This document shows positions 43,237-52,501 of a stretch of DNA of 64,000 nucleotides, piece by piece. The stretch is taken from positions 944,057-1,008,056 of the forward strand of contig NZ_CP017921.1 of the NCBI RefSeq assembly GCF_001889405.1, given 5' to 3'. Both the position numbers and the translations under genes were made by a program. The notes under the pieces are model-generated. The model was not told where the DNA came from, made no database searches, and saw only the letters and a list, made by a program, of their open reading frames with translations. The stretch comes from Methanohalophilus halophilus (lineage in GTDB: Archaea > Halobacteriota > Methanosarcinia > Methanosarcinales > Methanosarcinaceae). Positions within the stretch are counted from its first letter, which is position 1. Every line of letters starts with the position of its first letter.

Positions 43237-45261
43237 ATGGAATCGGCTATACTTAATGATATTATAATCATTTTTGGAATATCTATTTTTGTGCTTTATG
43301 TATGTAACAAACTTCATATTTCCATTATAGTCGGTTTCCTAGTAACTGGTATTCTGGTGGGTCCTTATGGGCTGGGATTCATAAATAATCCTGATGATAT
43401 CAACATCCTTGCTGAGATAGGCATTATTCTTTTGCTGTTTACCATTGGAGTGGAATTATCTTTAAAAGAACTCTGGAACATGAAACGTTCTGTGGTACTT
43501 GGAGGGGGACTTCAGGTTCTTTTTACAACCCTTGGAACTCTTTTTGCAGCTACATATCTTGGTTTTGGTTTCAGTGAATCCCTTTTCCTGGGGTTTTTGA
43601 TATCTCTAAGCAGTACAGCAATTGTGCTCAAGACACTCCAAAAAAGAGCCGAATTGCATAGTTTGCATGGTCGCACAATCCTTTCTATATTATTGTTCCA
43701 GGATGTCATTGTAGTGGCAATGATTGTGGCAACTCCTTTCCTGGCAGGGGTTGGTGGAAATGATGCAAACTCAATTTTTATGATTCTTCTGAAATCCCTG
43801 GCAATTATTATATTCATAATGTTTTTTGCCAGATGGCTAATTCCCCATATCCTATATCACATTGCCAAAACCCGCAATCCTGAATTGTTCCTGCTGTCTG
43901 TGATTGTCATATGCCTATCTATTGCTATGCTTACTTACAGTGCGGGACTGTCCCTGGCATTGGGGGCCTTCCTTGCAGGTCTTGTGATATCTGAATCTGA
44001 ATACAGTCATCAGGCACTGAACAATATTCTGCCCTTTAAGGATGTTTTTTTGAGTATTTTTTTCGTATCAATAGGAATGTTGCTTAATGTACAATTTTTC
44101 CTGGAAAACCCTTTACTGATATTACTTGTGACCATTGGTGTTATGTTATTCAAGGGAGTTGTCAGTGGTTTTGTTTCTATGGTTCTGGGATATCCCCTTC
44201 GCAATTCCATTCTCACCGGTATGGCACTTGCCCAGGTGGGTGAATTCTCTTTCGTCCTTTCAAAATTCGGGGTTGAATATGGTCTCCTGGACAACTACCT
44301 ATACCAAATGTTTCTGGATATTTCCATTCTCACAATGGCAGTTACTTCCTTTTCCATTTCCTATTCTCCCTCTGTGGCTGCCAATGTTCTCAAACTTCCT
44401 ATACCACATCAGCTCAAATGCGGCTTTGCCCGTAAAGATGTAACAAAGATGTACGATAAAAAGGAAAAAATGTCTTCCCATCTTATCATCGTAGGTTTTG
44501 GTTTCAATGGTAAAACAGTGGCAAAAGCTGCAAAGGCAGCTGGTATTCCTTATCTGGTTATTGAAACCAATCCAGAGAGTGTAAGAGAAGGTATTTCAAA
44601 AGGCGAAAATATTTTTTATGGAGATGCAACCCAGGAAGGTGTACTTGAACAGGCGGATATTGATTCGGCAAAAATAATGATTGTTGGTATCTCTGATGCA
44701 ACGGCAACCCGCAGAGTGATCTGGCTTGCAAGGGAAATGAATCCCAATATTCATATCATCGCACGAACACGTTATCTACAGGAGATGGGTCCGCTCTATG
44801 AACAGGGGGCTAATGAGGTTATTCCGGAAGAATTTGAAACTTCTGTGGAAATATTTGTCCGCCTACTCAGACGTTACCTTGTACCGGAGGACCAGATAAA
44901 AAAGTTTATAGAAGATGCCAGGTCAGGTGGATATGACATGTTTCGCAGTGTCTCCTCTGATCCCCTGAATTTTGAACAGATGCAGTTTGATATCCCGGAT
45001 GTGAATATAGTCTCCCTCCGTGTACCTCTGGGAGCTGATGTGGTAGGGATGACACTTGAAGACCTTTCCCTCAGGCAACGATTCGGGATTACAGTCCTGG
45101 CAATCAGAAGAGGGTTGGAAACTATCACAAACCCCGGAGGGGATGTACGTATTCTGGAAGGAGATATTCTTGTGTTACTGGGAAGTCATGAAGATATGAA
45201 AGAAATAGGGGACTTTTTCACGGACCTAAGTGAAAAAAATACAAAAAATACTGAGGAATAA
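43237..45261 (+). CDS. Kef-type K+/H+ antiporter with RCK (TrkA) domains
   Basis: The 674-residue CPA2 transporter has about twelve membrane helices (to about 385), then a TrkA-N domain (HLIIVGFGFNGKTVAKAAKAAGIPYLVIE, about 408-436) and a TrkA-C domain at the end (VPLGADVVGMTLEDLSLRQRFG). The GFGFNG loop should bind NAD(H). A TATA-like ATATATTTA lies about 30 bp before the ATG with no ribosome site, so the message may be nearly leaderless. It is divergent from the DUF1538 operon and 1 bp before the marker-16 gene. Confidence 0.92.
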   Translation: MESAILNDIIIIFGISIFVLYVCNKLHISIIVGFLVTGILVGPYGLGFINNPDDINILAEIGIILLLFTIGVELSLKELWNMKRSVVLGGGLQVLFTTLGTLFAATYLGFGFSESLFLGFLISLSSTAIVLKTLQKRAELHSLHGRTILSILLFQDVIVVAMIVATPFLAGVGGNDANSIFMILLKSLAIIIFIMFFARWLIPHILYHIAKTRNPELFLLSVIVICLSIAMLTYSAGLSLALGAFLAGLVISESEYSHQALNNILPFKDVFLSIFFVSIGMLLNVQFFLENPLLILLVTIGVMLFKGVVSGFVSMVLGYPLRNSILTGMALAQVGEFSFVLSKFGVEYGLLDNYLYQMFLDISILTMAVTSFSISYSPSVAANVLKLPIPHQLKCGFARKDVTKMYDKKEKMSSHLIIVGFGFNGKTVAKAAKAAGIPYLVIETNPESVREGISKGENIFYGDATQEGVLEQADIDSAKIMIVGISDATATRRVIWLAREMNPNIHIIARTRYLQEMGPLYEQGANEVIPEEFETSVEIFVRLLRRYLVPEDQIKKFIEDARSGGYDMFRSVSSDPLNFEQMQFDIPDVNIVSLRVPLGADVVGMTLEDLSLRQRFGITVLAIRRGLETITNPGGDVRILEGDILVLLGSHEDMKEIGDFFTDLSEKNTKNTEE

Positions 45262-45262
45262 C

Positions 45263-46543
45263 ATGGAGCGGGAAGTAGGGCATATTCTTGAGAAAATTAA
45301 CCGTAAAGATGCAACAGTTTTCACCTCTCAGGAACTTTGTGATATGATCGATGCAGGTGATGATGTTGGTTTTGAGGATGTTGATGTGGTGACTGCTGCT
45401 ACCAGGGCGATTATGAGTGGAACTTATGCAGTCCTCTCATTTCCGGTAGCTACCGGGGAAAAATTCACCCGCGCTTCTGCTGTAACCATAAATGAAGTGG
45501 ATGCCCATGTGGGCCCCTGTCCCAATGAAAGGCTGGGTATACTGGACTTGATGGTTTTTGGTACTGCACACAGCCATGACAGGGAAAATTATGGAGGTGG
45601 CCATCTTTTCCGGGATATTGTGGAAGGCAACCCTGTGGATGTCGATGTAGTTACCGATGAAGGAAAGAAATATTCAGATACAGTGTCCATTGAGGATATG
45701 CCATACGCACAGCTGTTTGCAACGCGTCATGCATTTAAGAATTACAGTGCCTTTGTGAATTTTTCCCAGTCTCCCGTTTCCACGATTTTCCATGCAACCA
45801 CCTTTGCACCCGATGCCACTGAAGCCACTATGTCCGGATGTGGGCAAATAAACCCTGTAAAGAATGATCCGCATCTCCATGGTATCGGTGTGGGAAGTCG
45901 CATTCTTCTCAACGGTGCGGAAGGGTTCATCCTGGGTTCGGGGACGCGTAGCAGCCCGGGAAAACCCAATTTGATAGCAACGGCGGATATGCATTCTATG
46001 GTGGCTGATTATATGGGAGGTTTTGCTACATCTGCAGGTCCTGAATGTATTGTTTCCTGGGCAGTTGCAGTGCCTGTAGTTGATGATTCAGTATTCGATG
46101 CGGTCAGGCAAACGGACAGCGCAGTACCAATGCCTGTAATGGATGCTGATCGCAGGGTAAAGGTTGCAATGACAAGTTATGCAGATGCCTGGAAAGATGT
46201 AGATCTTGAGGTTGCTTTCAACCCCGGCAAATGTTGCATGTGTGATGTCTGTGAACCAATGGAAAAATGTCCGATGGACTCAATCTACTTCAAGGGGGAT
46301 AAAGTGGTACTGAACAGGCACACATGTTTTAACTGCGGTCTATGCTCCACTCTATGCAGTGATGTATTCAAGGCAGACCTGGGAAGTCTAAAATTTGATT
46401 ACGAAGGGAAAAGTATGAATGTCCCTATTGTTGTGCGCCAGTCTGATCGTAAACGTGCACTCATAATGGCTGAAAAATTAAGGGACAGTATAAAGAATGG
46501 AAGTTTCATCTTGAATGGAATGGTAGAGCGGATTTCTCCATAA
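45263..46543 (+). CDS. Methanogenesis marker protein 16 (DUF39 sulfur-incorporation family)
   Basis: The 426-residue protein has the DUF39 fold, whose members make homocysteine from aspartate semialdehyde and sulfide, plus a C-terminal pair of [4Fe-4S] motifs: CCMCDVCEPMEKCP and CFNCGLCSTLC. Conserved features are GPCPNERLGILDLMVFG, NYGGGHLF and SGCGQINPVKNDP. ATG 45263 follows GAGGA by about 6 bases and starts just after the kef stop; an earlier in-frame start at 45230 lies within kef. The 3' end overlaps comE by 38 bp convergently. Confidence 0.88.
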   Translation: MEREVGHILEKINRKDATVFTSQELCDMIDAGDDVGFEDVDVVTAATRAIMSGTYAVLSFPVATGEKFTRASAVTINEVDAHVGPCPNERLGILDLMVFGTAHSHDRENYGGGHLFRDIVEGNPVDVDVVTDEGKKYSDTVSIEDMPYAQLFATRHAFKNYSAFVNFSQSPVSTIFHATTFAPDATEATMSGCGQINPVKNDPHLHGIGVGSRILLNGAEGFILGSGTRSSPGKPNLIATADMHSMVADYMGGFATSAGPECIVSWAVAVPVVDDSVFDAVRQTDSAVPMPVMDADRRVKVAMTSYADAWKDVDLEVAFNPGKCCMCDVCEPMEKCPMDSIYFKGDKVVLNRHTCFNCGLCSTLCSDVFKADLGSLKFDYEGKSMNVPIVVRQSDRKRALIMAEKLRDSIKNGSFILNGMVERISP

Positions 46544-47075
46544 ACCGCTTAATTATATCTTCAGGACATAGCCGGATGACAGGAACCTTCTTGTTGCCGG
46601 CTTTTGTCTTTACTATGAGGACGCCGTTTTCCATTGTATCCAGTTTCTTTTTAAGGCCTGACTCATCGGACACCATGGCAACATTTTGTACACCGGCTCC
46701 TAAAGCAACTTTTTTGAGGTCTGTCAATCCTGCAGTTGCGGTTATTTGATTGCCCGTAGAGCCATATGCACCATTATCGATGATTACAAGGAGATAATTA
46801 TCCGGATGCTGGTTGGCTATTGTTGCCAGGCTTCCCATATTCATCAGTACCGACCCATCACCGTCAATTGCGATAACTTTCCTTTCAGGTCTTGCCAGGG
46901 CCAGCCCGAGTCCTATGGAAGAAGAAAGGCCCATTGAACCAAGCATGTAGAAATTTGCCTTTCTGTCATATATTTCGTGTAATTCTTTTGAGGGGAATCC
47001 GATGTTTGCAATTATCAGAGTGTCTTTATCTCCCTCTTTTTCAGCAAGAATCTCAAGTGCACCGTAGCGTATCAT
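46506..47075 (-). CDS. comE: Sulfopyruvate decarboxylase subunit beta
   Basis: ComE is the TPP-binding half of sulfopyruvate decarboxylase, which makes sulfoacetaldehyde for coenzyme M. The 189-residue protein has GSMGLSSSIGLGLALARPERKVIAIDGDGSVLMNMGSL with GDG and a DNGAYGSTG segment, the TPP motif. It is coupled to comD by a 4-bp overlap. Its 3' end crosses into the convergent marker-16 gene. Confidence 0.93.
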   Translation of the reverse strand: MIRYGALEILAEKEGDKDTLIIANIGFPSKELHEIYDRKANFYMLGSMGLSSSIGLGLALARPERKVIAIDGDGSVLMNMGSLATIANQHPDNYLLVIIDNGAYGSTGNQITATAGLTDLKKVALGAGVQNVAMVSDESGLKKKLDTMENGVLIVKTKAGNKKVPVIRLCPEDIIKRFMEKSALPFHSR

Positions 47076-47569
47076 GATTCCCTCCAGAAACCTATACTCA
47101 ATAGGATAGCTGCTTGTTTTCCTTCTTCAAAGGCTTTTTTAGTGGCTTTTTCGATGGTTTTCCTGGACTGTGCAAGATCTGGTTTGTATGCAGGAATATC
47201 CAGAACTTCGAGTAAGAGGGGTGTTTTTTCACCCATTGGTACCTGGGCGCAGATGGGTTCTCCTTCAACCCCCCTGTGGCTTATAATTATCAGTAATGGA
47301 ATGTTGTATAGGCGATTGAGAGATGCAAGGGCATTGATGGAATTGCCCATCCCGGAATTTTGCATCATTATGGCCGGTTTTTTCCCTCCCATGTAGGCCC
47401 CGGCGCAGATTCCTATGCCTTCCTCCTCCCTGGTGGCGGGTACGTGGATGATGTCCGGATCACTGTCGACCATGGGAATGAGTTTCTGTAGATTGGCACA
47501 CGGTACGCTGACTATAAAATCAATGCCGGATTCCTTTATAGCCTTGAATACTTCCTGAGACGGGTCCAT
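47072..47569 (-). CDS. comD: Sulfopyruvate decarboxylase subunit alpha
   Basis: ComD is the other half of the decarboxylase. The 165-residue protein has FIVSVPCANLQKLIPMV and EEEGIGICAGAYMGGKKPAIMMQNSGMGN, with the catalytic Glu that activates TPP. I start it at ATG 47569 (MDPSQEVF), 5 bases after AGGAG; an earlier ATG at 47587 overlaps the cysteate synthase gene and has no such site. Confidence 0.93.
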   Translation of the reverse strand: MDPSQEVFKAIKESGIDFIVSVPCANLQKLIPMVDSDPDIIHVPATREEEGIGICAGAYMGGKKPAIMMQNSGMGNSINALASLNRLYNIPLLIIISHRGVEGEPICAQVPMGEKTPLLLEVLDIPAYKPDLAQSRKTIEKATKKAFEEGKQAAILLSIGFWRES

Positions 47570-47583
47570 GTAGTCTCCTTCCT

Positions 47584-48825
47584 TCATTCGAATTTGCCTT
47601 CAGTTTTTTGTATGATCTTTGCTGGCGCTTCACTGTCATCAGGGGATACTAAGAGATCAGGTTCAAGCCTGATGGTGGGAAGTTCCTTTAAAGCCCTTTT
47701 AACTCCTCCACCAGTGATATTGAGCATTATGAGTTCTGATGCTGACACCTTTGTGTTCCTGACAGCTTTTATCAGAGCGGCTGTGGCTACAGCTGCTGAA
47801 TTCATAATATCGATGCCTTCAAGTTCTTCAAATAGCAACCTGGCTTCTTCTGCCTCTTCATTGGTAATCCCATAAAAATCCCCTTTTGTGGCTTCAAGGG
47901 TATCTCTCACTCCTCCGCCCACCGCATACGGAGGTTTGCGGTTAAACAATACAGTGTCGTACATTCTTTCAGGACATTTCGGATCTACTGGAACGCCCTC
48001 GTGTAAATGGATAAGGGGTGCACAGGGGAGGTTTTGGGCAAGATGTAACTGTGGTAATTTATCTCCATATCTGCCGTCCTCTTTCAGGCGCATAGCTGCT
48101 TCCCAGGCAGCAATCCCGCCGGTTCCACTACCCACTGCCTGGAAATAGTGGTCCGGCAGATGTTTCATGGTCAGTGTTGCATCCAGCATTACCGTTCCCA
48201 TTCCATCCCGGCGTGCTACGTTCTTAGCACCGCCTTCAGGTACGAATCCTTCTCTTTCGGTAATCCGGGAGGCTATGGATATGGCATCATAGTAATCTCC
48301 CTGTACAGCTGCAACACAGATTGATGATGCAGATCCTGCAGGAATCCAGAGTTTTTCAATAGCATTTGCAGGAACTACCAGAAGTAAAGGTAGGCCTGTT
48401 ATAGAGGATACATGTGCAAAGGCACGGGCAGTATTACCTGCAGAGGCTACTACCATTGTATTTTTTTCTTTCTGCTCGATTACCCTCTGCATTGTAGGGT
48501 ATGATTCAAGGTCCTTGAAGCTGCAGGTTCTCATAAAAGCCCCTTTTTCCGGCCAATAACCGTTGAAACTTATGTATAGTTTCTCAAGACCGAGTTTATC
48601 GGCAAGGTTCTCACTTTTGTAGGTTAATGTTTTTCCGCTTCCCTTTTTGATTATACCTTCCACGGGTAGCCAGTTATAGAATTTCCATATTCCCGGCAGA
48701 TCACATGGCTTAAACCTGGTTTTTGAGTATTCTGTTCTCAAAAGAGTTCCATCAGTGGGACATACCATGTCATATTTGCCATAAGTCTTGCCACATTTTG
48801 GGCAGATGAGTCTGTATTTGTCCAT
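47584..48825 (-). CDS. Cysteate synthase (threonine-synthase-like)
   Basis: This PLP enzyme makes L-cysteate from O-phosphoserine and sulfite, the entry to coenzyme M in Methanosarcinales. The 413-residue protein has a zinc-ribbon-like N-terminus (CPKCGKTYGKYDMVC), the PLP-lysine region FKDLESYPTMQRVIE, and VVASAGNTARAFAHV, VGSGTGGIAAWEA and a terminal NITGGGVKRAL. comD and comE follow, which fixes the assignment against plain threonine synthase. Confidence 0.9.
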   Translation of the reverse strand: MDKYRLICPKCGKTYGKYDMVCPTDGTLLRTEYSKTRFKPCDLPGIWKFYNWLPVEGIIKKGSGKTLTYKSENLADKLGLEKLYISFNGYWPEKGAFMRTCSFKDLESYPTMQRVIEQKEKNTMVVASAGNTARAFAHVSSITGLPLLLVVPANAIEKLWIPAGSASSICVAAVQGDYYDAISIASRITEREGFVPEGGAKNVARRDGMGTVMLDATLTMKHLPDHYFQAVGSGTGGIAAWEAAMRLKEDGRYGDKLPQLHLAQNLPCAPLIHLHEGVPVDPKCPERMYDTVLFNRKPPYAVGGGVRDTLEATKGDFYGITNEEAEEARLLFEELEGIDIMNSAAVATAALIKAVRNTKVSASELIMLNITGGGVKRALKELPTIRLEPDLLVSPDDSEAPAKIIQKTEGKFE

Positions 48826-48934
48826 AGAAGGGAGTTTGCTGGTGGTCTTATATATCTTGTCCTATTAGCCAGCAGGAATTTCTTTTAAGGAAAAAAGAAA
48901 GGGATTCTTTTGATAAATCATCCCCTATGTACTT

Positions 48935-49174
48935 TCAATGGTTATTCACAAATATGCCGATTATATCGAATTCATTGAATACGTCTTCCTCATGAGGTGC
49001 CTCTTCCATTTCTTCTGTAAGGTCGATGCCACCTTCATGCATGCCCTGATGATCTCCGGCCATCCATAACTCACTGTTTGTTACATCATAGACATTGCCT
49101 TTATAGGCAACATAGATCTCATCCCTGTCTTTCCCATTGTATTTGGCCAGACCATCCGGTGTAAATTCTCTCAT
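48935..49174 (-). CDS. Cytochrome b5-like domain protein
   Basis: The 79-residue protein starts FTPDGLAKYNGKDRDEIYVAYKGNVYDVT, the b5 domain entry, and keeps a first axial histidine in GMHEGGIDLT and a second in EAPHEEDVFNEF. The classical HPGG is altered to HEGG. Such single-domain b5 proteins occur in methanogens; whether it binds heme is not proven by sequence. A small zinc-finger-like gene follows upstream after 25 bp. Confidence 0.75.
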   Translation of the reverse strand: MREFTPDGLAKYNGKDRDEIYVAYKGNVYDVTNSELWMAGDHQGMHEGGIDLTEEMEEAPHEEDVFNEFDIIGIFVNNH

Positions 49175-49199
49175 GAAATCTCACTCCCCTGTATTGAAG

Positions 49200-49406
49200 T
49201 TAGTCTTCTACTTCCATTGCATTAATTATATCGTTGACCGATAGCTCCCCTTTTGCAGCCCTTTTGATCATAGGGTAAATGTAGCTGCAATCATCCATTG
49301 CACTCCAGCGTTTTTCACCGACACGGTGAATAATTTCATCCAGGATTTTCTCACACTTCTTACAGTATTCACTGTCTGCTTCTGCTCCGCAAATCGCGCA
49401 ACTCAT
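49200..49406 (-). CDS. Small zinc-ribbon protein
   Basis: The 68-residue protein begins MSCAICGAEADSEYCKKCEKI, two CxxC pairs that should bind one zinc, followed by a helical segment. The size suggests an accessory or nucleic-acid/protein-binding role. It lies immediately upstream of the b5-like gene on the same strand, so they may be cotranscribed. The family is not recognised. Confidence 0.65.
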   Translation of the reverse strand: MSCAICGAEADSEYCKKCEKILDEIIHRVGEKRWSAMDDCSYIYPMIKRAAKGELSVNDIINAMEVED

Positions 49407-49487
49407 AAAACTCCTCCATAATTCCTATTGGTTTTTAAGTTAAAGAGGTTTGTGGAAATTTATAGCTGGAAAGGTTACAAACCAATT

Positions 49488-49814
49488 TTAGCATTTAGGA
49501 TTTGATTTACCGGACTGGCAGTCGGAAAGCAACTCAATGCCCTTGTCCGTCAGCCTGTATTCACCATTTTCAATCCTGACCAGTTCCCCGTTGAGCAGGA
49601 AATCGATGTGGTATTTCAGTACAGAAGGTTCTTCATCGATGTTTGCGGACAATTCATCTGTGTTGATCCCAAAAGCTCCGATTGTTTTAACTATTTGCCT
49701 CCTTAACGGGTGGGATGCAGCCTTATTCAACATGTCATGCTCCTTTTTGACAGATTCACCTTTTGATGGTTTCTGCTTAATTACATCGTCGAGTTCATCG
49801 TAGTCGTCTTCCAT
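49488..49814 (-). CDS. ArsR-like winged-helix regulator
   Basis: The 108-residue protein has an acidic N-terminus, then a winged helix: NKAASHPLRRQIVKTIGAFGINTDELSANIDEEPSVLKYHIDFLLNGELVRIENGEYRLTDKGIELL. It has no obvious metal-binding cysteine apart from two near the end (DCQSGKSNPKC). It is 127 bp downstream of the sufE stop, probably a separate unit. Confidence 0.8.
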   Translation of the reverse strand: MEDDYDELDDVIKQKPSKGESVKKEHDMLNKAASHPLRRQIVKTIGAFGINTDELSANIDEEPSVLKYHIDFLLNGELVRIENGEYRLTDKGIELLSDCQSGKSNPKC

Positions 49815-49941
49815 TGTTTCAACCTCTGGATATCTGCAGATATTTATAACGATTAATAATTTATATTCTTGTTGGCTGTATTCTTGCTACTCATTGGAAT
49901 AGCAGATTCTGTATGACCTTTATTATGAAATTAGATTGTCA

Positions 49942-50364
49942 TTATTGAACGTTGCTCTGGCCACATTCATTTTCAGCGATTTCCTTTATTCGCTTGATGA
50001 TCGATTCCAATCCATTCGATCTTGCGGGTGAGAGATTTGATTTCAATCCGGTTTTTTCAATAAAGTACAGATCAATGTTTGCAATTTCCCGGGGATACCG
50101 ATTGTTTACGACCCTGAGTAAAAGGGCCATAATCCCCTTGGTTATCATGGCATCACTATCGAGATTAAAACTCAATTTGCCATCCTTCTTATAACTTTGA
50201 ATCCAAACTTTAGATTGACATCCGCTGATTGAATTTTCATCGGTTTTGGAATCTTCATCCATGGGTTCTAGTTTTTTGGCCGAAGTGATAAGAAGGTCAT
50301 ACTTGTCAAGCCATTCAAGGCCATCAAATTCCCTTATTATTTCATCCTGGATAGCATCTGTCAC
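49942..50364 (-). CDS. sufE: SufE-family sulfur acceptor protein
   Basis: SufE takes persulfide sulfur from SufS and passes it on. The 140-residue protein has the family motif SISGCQSKVWI with the accepting cysteine near 49, and the central GIMALLLRVVNNRYPREI helix. It is the last gene of a four-gene operon, overlapping sufS by 4 bp. Its likely target here is the rhodanese-like protein encoded first in the operon. Confidence 0.9.
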   Translation of the reverse strand: MTDAIQDEIIREFDGLEWLDKYDLLITSAKKLEPMDEDSKTDENSISGCQSKVWIQSYKKDGKLSFNLDSDAMITKGIMALLLRVVNNRYPREIANIDLYFIEKTGLKSNLSPARSNGLESIIKRIKEIAENECGQSNVQ

Positions 50365-51542
50365 GAGTACATCATCTCTACTTTTTCAATCCCTTCAACA
50401 AGCCTGTCTACATCTTCTTTTGTATTATACAATGCAAAACTTGCTCGTACTGTGCCTTCTATTGCGAAGGATTCCATCAATGGCTGGGCACAATGATGCC
50501 CTGTTCTGACAGCTACTCCCATCTTATCCATTATGAGGCCTGCATCATAATGGTGAACCGGATCTATATTAAAGGAGATTGACCCACACATTCGGTCTGT
50601 ATTTCCATAAACTGTCACATTATCCATCTCCAGCAGTCTGTCTCTTGCGTAAGAATAAACGTCACTCTCATACTTTTCTATTTTTCCCAGACCTATTTTT
50701 TCCATGTAATCAATTGCTGCACCCATGCTTATTGCTCCTGCAATGTGCGGTGTGCCTGCTTCATGTCTTAAAGGGGGTTCTTGATACGTTGTTTTTTCGA
50801 GACTTACTTTATCGACCATACCGCCTCCGCCCTTTGCCGGCATGAGATCACTGAAGCGATCGTTTGTATAAAGCACCCCAACTCCGGTTGATGCATACAT
50901 CTTGTGTCCTGAAGCAACCAAAAAGTCACAGTCAATAGCTTTTACATCCAGGGGCAAATGCTGTATTGATTGGGCTGCATCCACCAGTACCGGGACATCA
51001 TGGTCCTTTGCAATTTCAGTTATTTCCTTGATATCGTTTACAGAACCAAGAACATTTGAGACATGACTGATAGCAATCAATTTTGTATCCTTTGTGATAT
51101 CTATAGAGTCCAACAGCAAATTGCAATCCTCATCCATCTGAATTGCCCTTAGTTTTGCTCCTGCCATCTGCCAGGGAACGATATTTGAGTGGTGTTCCAC
51201 ACCTGTTACCAGGACTTCATTTCCCCTTAAGGAAGGTTCAAGTGAACGTGCAACCTGATTTATGGCATCGGTAGTCCCGGCAGTAAATGTCACTTCATCC
51301 GGGTTGCGAGCACCTATGAAGTCACTTACCTTTGTCCTTGCTTCTTCATATCTCTCACTTGATCTCTCACTCAGGTAATGTACACCTCTATGGATATTAC
51401 TGTAATCTGTCTTATAGAAATCAGATATGGTATCAATCACAGAGTTTGGTTTCTGGGTTGTTGCTGCGTTATCAAGATAAACCAATTGTTTTCCATAGAC
51501 TTCTTTTTCAAGTATAGGGAAATCTTTTGCAAAACCTGTCAT
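50361..51542 (-). CDS. sufS: Cysteine desulfurase, SufS type
   Basis: SufS removes sulfur from cysteine as an enzyme-bound persulfide. The 393-residue class V aminotransferase-fold protein has VYLDNAATTQKP, GVEHHSN, the PLP lysine in ASGHKMYASTGVGVL, and the catalytic cysteine in RTGHHCAQPLM. It overlaps the SufE gene on one side and the methyltransferase gene on the other by 4 bp each, so this copy seems dedicated to the operon rather than a general Suf system; no sufBC is nearby. Confidence 0.93.
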   Translation of the reverse strand: MTGFAKDFPILEKEVYGKQLVYLDNAATTQKPNSVIDTISDFYKTDYSNIHRGVHYLSERSSERYEEARTKVSDFIGARNPDEVTFTAGTTDAINQVARSLEPSLRGNEVLVTGVEHHSNIVPWQMAGAKLRAIQMDEDCNLLLDSIDITKDTKLIAISHVSNVLGSVNDIKEITEIAKDHDVPVLVDAAQSIQHLPLDVKAIDCDFLVASGHKMYASTGVGVLYTNDRFSDLMPAKGGGGMVDKVSLEKTTYQEPPLRHEAGTPHIAGAISMGAAIDYMEKIGLGKIEKYESDVYSYARDRLLEMDNVTVYGNTDRMCGSISFNIDPVHHYDAGLIMDKMGVAVRTGHHCAQPLMESFAIEGTVRASFALYNTKEDVDRLVEGIEKVEMMYS

Positions 51543-52501
51543 TGTTTCACCATTTCAACAAGGGAGAACCATTTCTTATCATCATTAAAGATGCTTTCTA
51601 CAGAAAGTCCTGCAGCATTTGCCATTTTATTGATACCATCAACAGTATATTTATGAGAGTTTTCTGTGTGTATGGTCTCGTCTTTTTTGAATACTATCTG
51701 ATCTTTTAAGAAGGGACTTGTTACTTCCAGGTCTTTCTTTGCCTTCAGATGCATCTCTATTCGGGAATGTTTTTTATTGAAGAATGCAACATGTTCAAAT
51801 TCTTCTGGATAGAAATCAGTCTCAATATGGTCGTTTACAACTTTTAAAATATTCTTATTAAACTCTGCAGTAATCCCCTGGCTATCATTATAGGCTTTTT
51901 CGATGATATCAATATCTTTTACCATATCCACTCCCAGGAGAAGCCTGTCGTTATTATTCATGACTTTGCCAAGGTCTGTCATGAATTTCATTGCTTGTAC
52001 TTCAGTAAGATTACCGATTGTACTTCCGAAGAAACAGAAGAACCTTCTCCTTTTTGCAGGGATTTTTTCAATATGTTCAAGGAAGTCAGCAGTAATCCCA
52101 TGGATATTCATTTCAGGATATGTGTCCTGAAGATTACAGGCAGATTTCTCTATAGCTTGTTTGCATACATCAACCGGGTAATATACTATAGTCTGGCGAA
52201 TCTCTTCTGGTATTTCATCGAGAAATACAGAAATTTTGGAACAGTCTCCGCTTCCAAGCTCTACAAGATCACAGTCTTTCAATTCTTGTTTCAATTTTTG
52301 GGCAGTTGACCTGAGCAATGGAATCTCAACTTTTGGAGGATAATATTCTTCTAAATTAGTGATCATTTCAAACAATTCCGAGCCATGATGGTCGTAGAAA
52401 AACATAGAAGGAAGTGTTTTAGGATTGGTTCTGAGACAGGCTATCATCTCTTCCCTGATGGAACTTTCTCCAACTTTTGGCATAAAATCTTCTATGATCA
52501 T
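51539..52501 (-). CDS. eanA: Histidine N-alpha-methyltransferase (EgtD/EanA type)
   Basis: The enzyme should methylate histidine three times to hercynine (trimethylhistidine). The 320-residue protein has the EgtD signature MFFYDHHGSELFEMITNLEEYYPP, the SAM motif LVELGSGDCSK, GSTIGNL and ETIHTENSHKY. Residues known to bind histidine in mycobacterial EgtD (Tyr56, Asn166, Tyr206, Met252, Glu282, Ser284) appear as Tyr54, Asn164, Tyr204, Met250, Glu280 and Ser282, a constant offset of two. That favours histidine over other substrates. It is coupled by 4-bp overlaps to the rhodanese gene before it and sufS after it. Confidence 0.88.
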   Translation of the reverse strand: MIIEDFMPKVGESSIREEMIACLRTNPKTLPSMFFYDHHGSELFEMITNLEEYYPPKVEIPLLRSTAQKLKQELKDCDLVELGSGDCSKISVFLDEIPEEIRQTIVYYPVDVCKQAIEKSACNLQDTYPEMNIHGITADFLEHIEKIPAKRRRFFCFFGSTIGNLTEVQAMKFMTDLGKVMNNNDRLLLGVDMVKDIDIIEKAYNDSQGITAEFNKNILKVVNDHIETDFYPEEFEHVAFFNKKHSRIEMHLKAKKDLEVTSPFLKDQIVFKKDETIHTENSHKYTVDGINKMANAAGLSVESIFNDDKKWFSLVEMVKQ

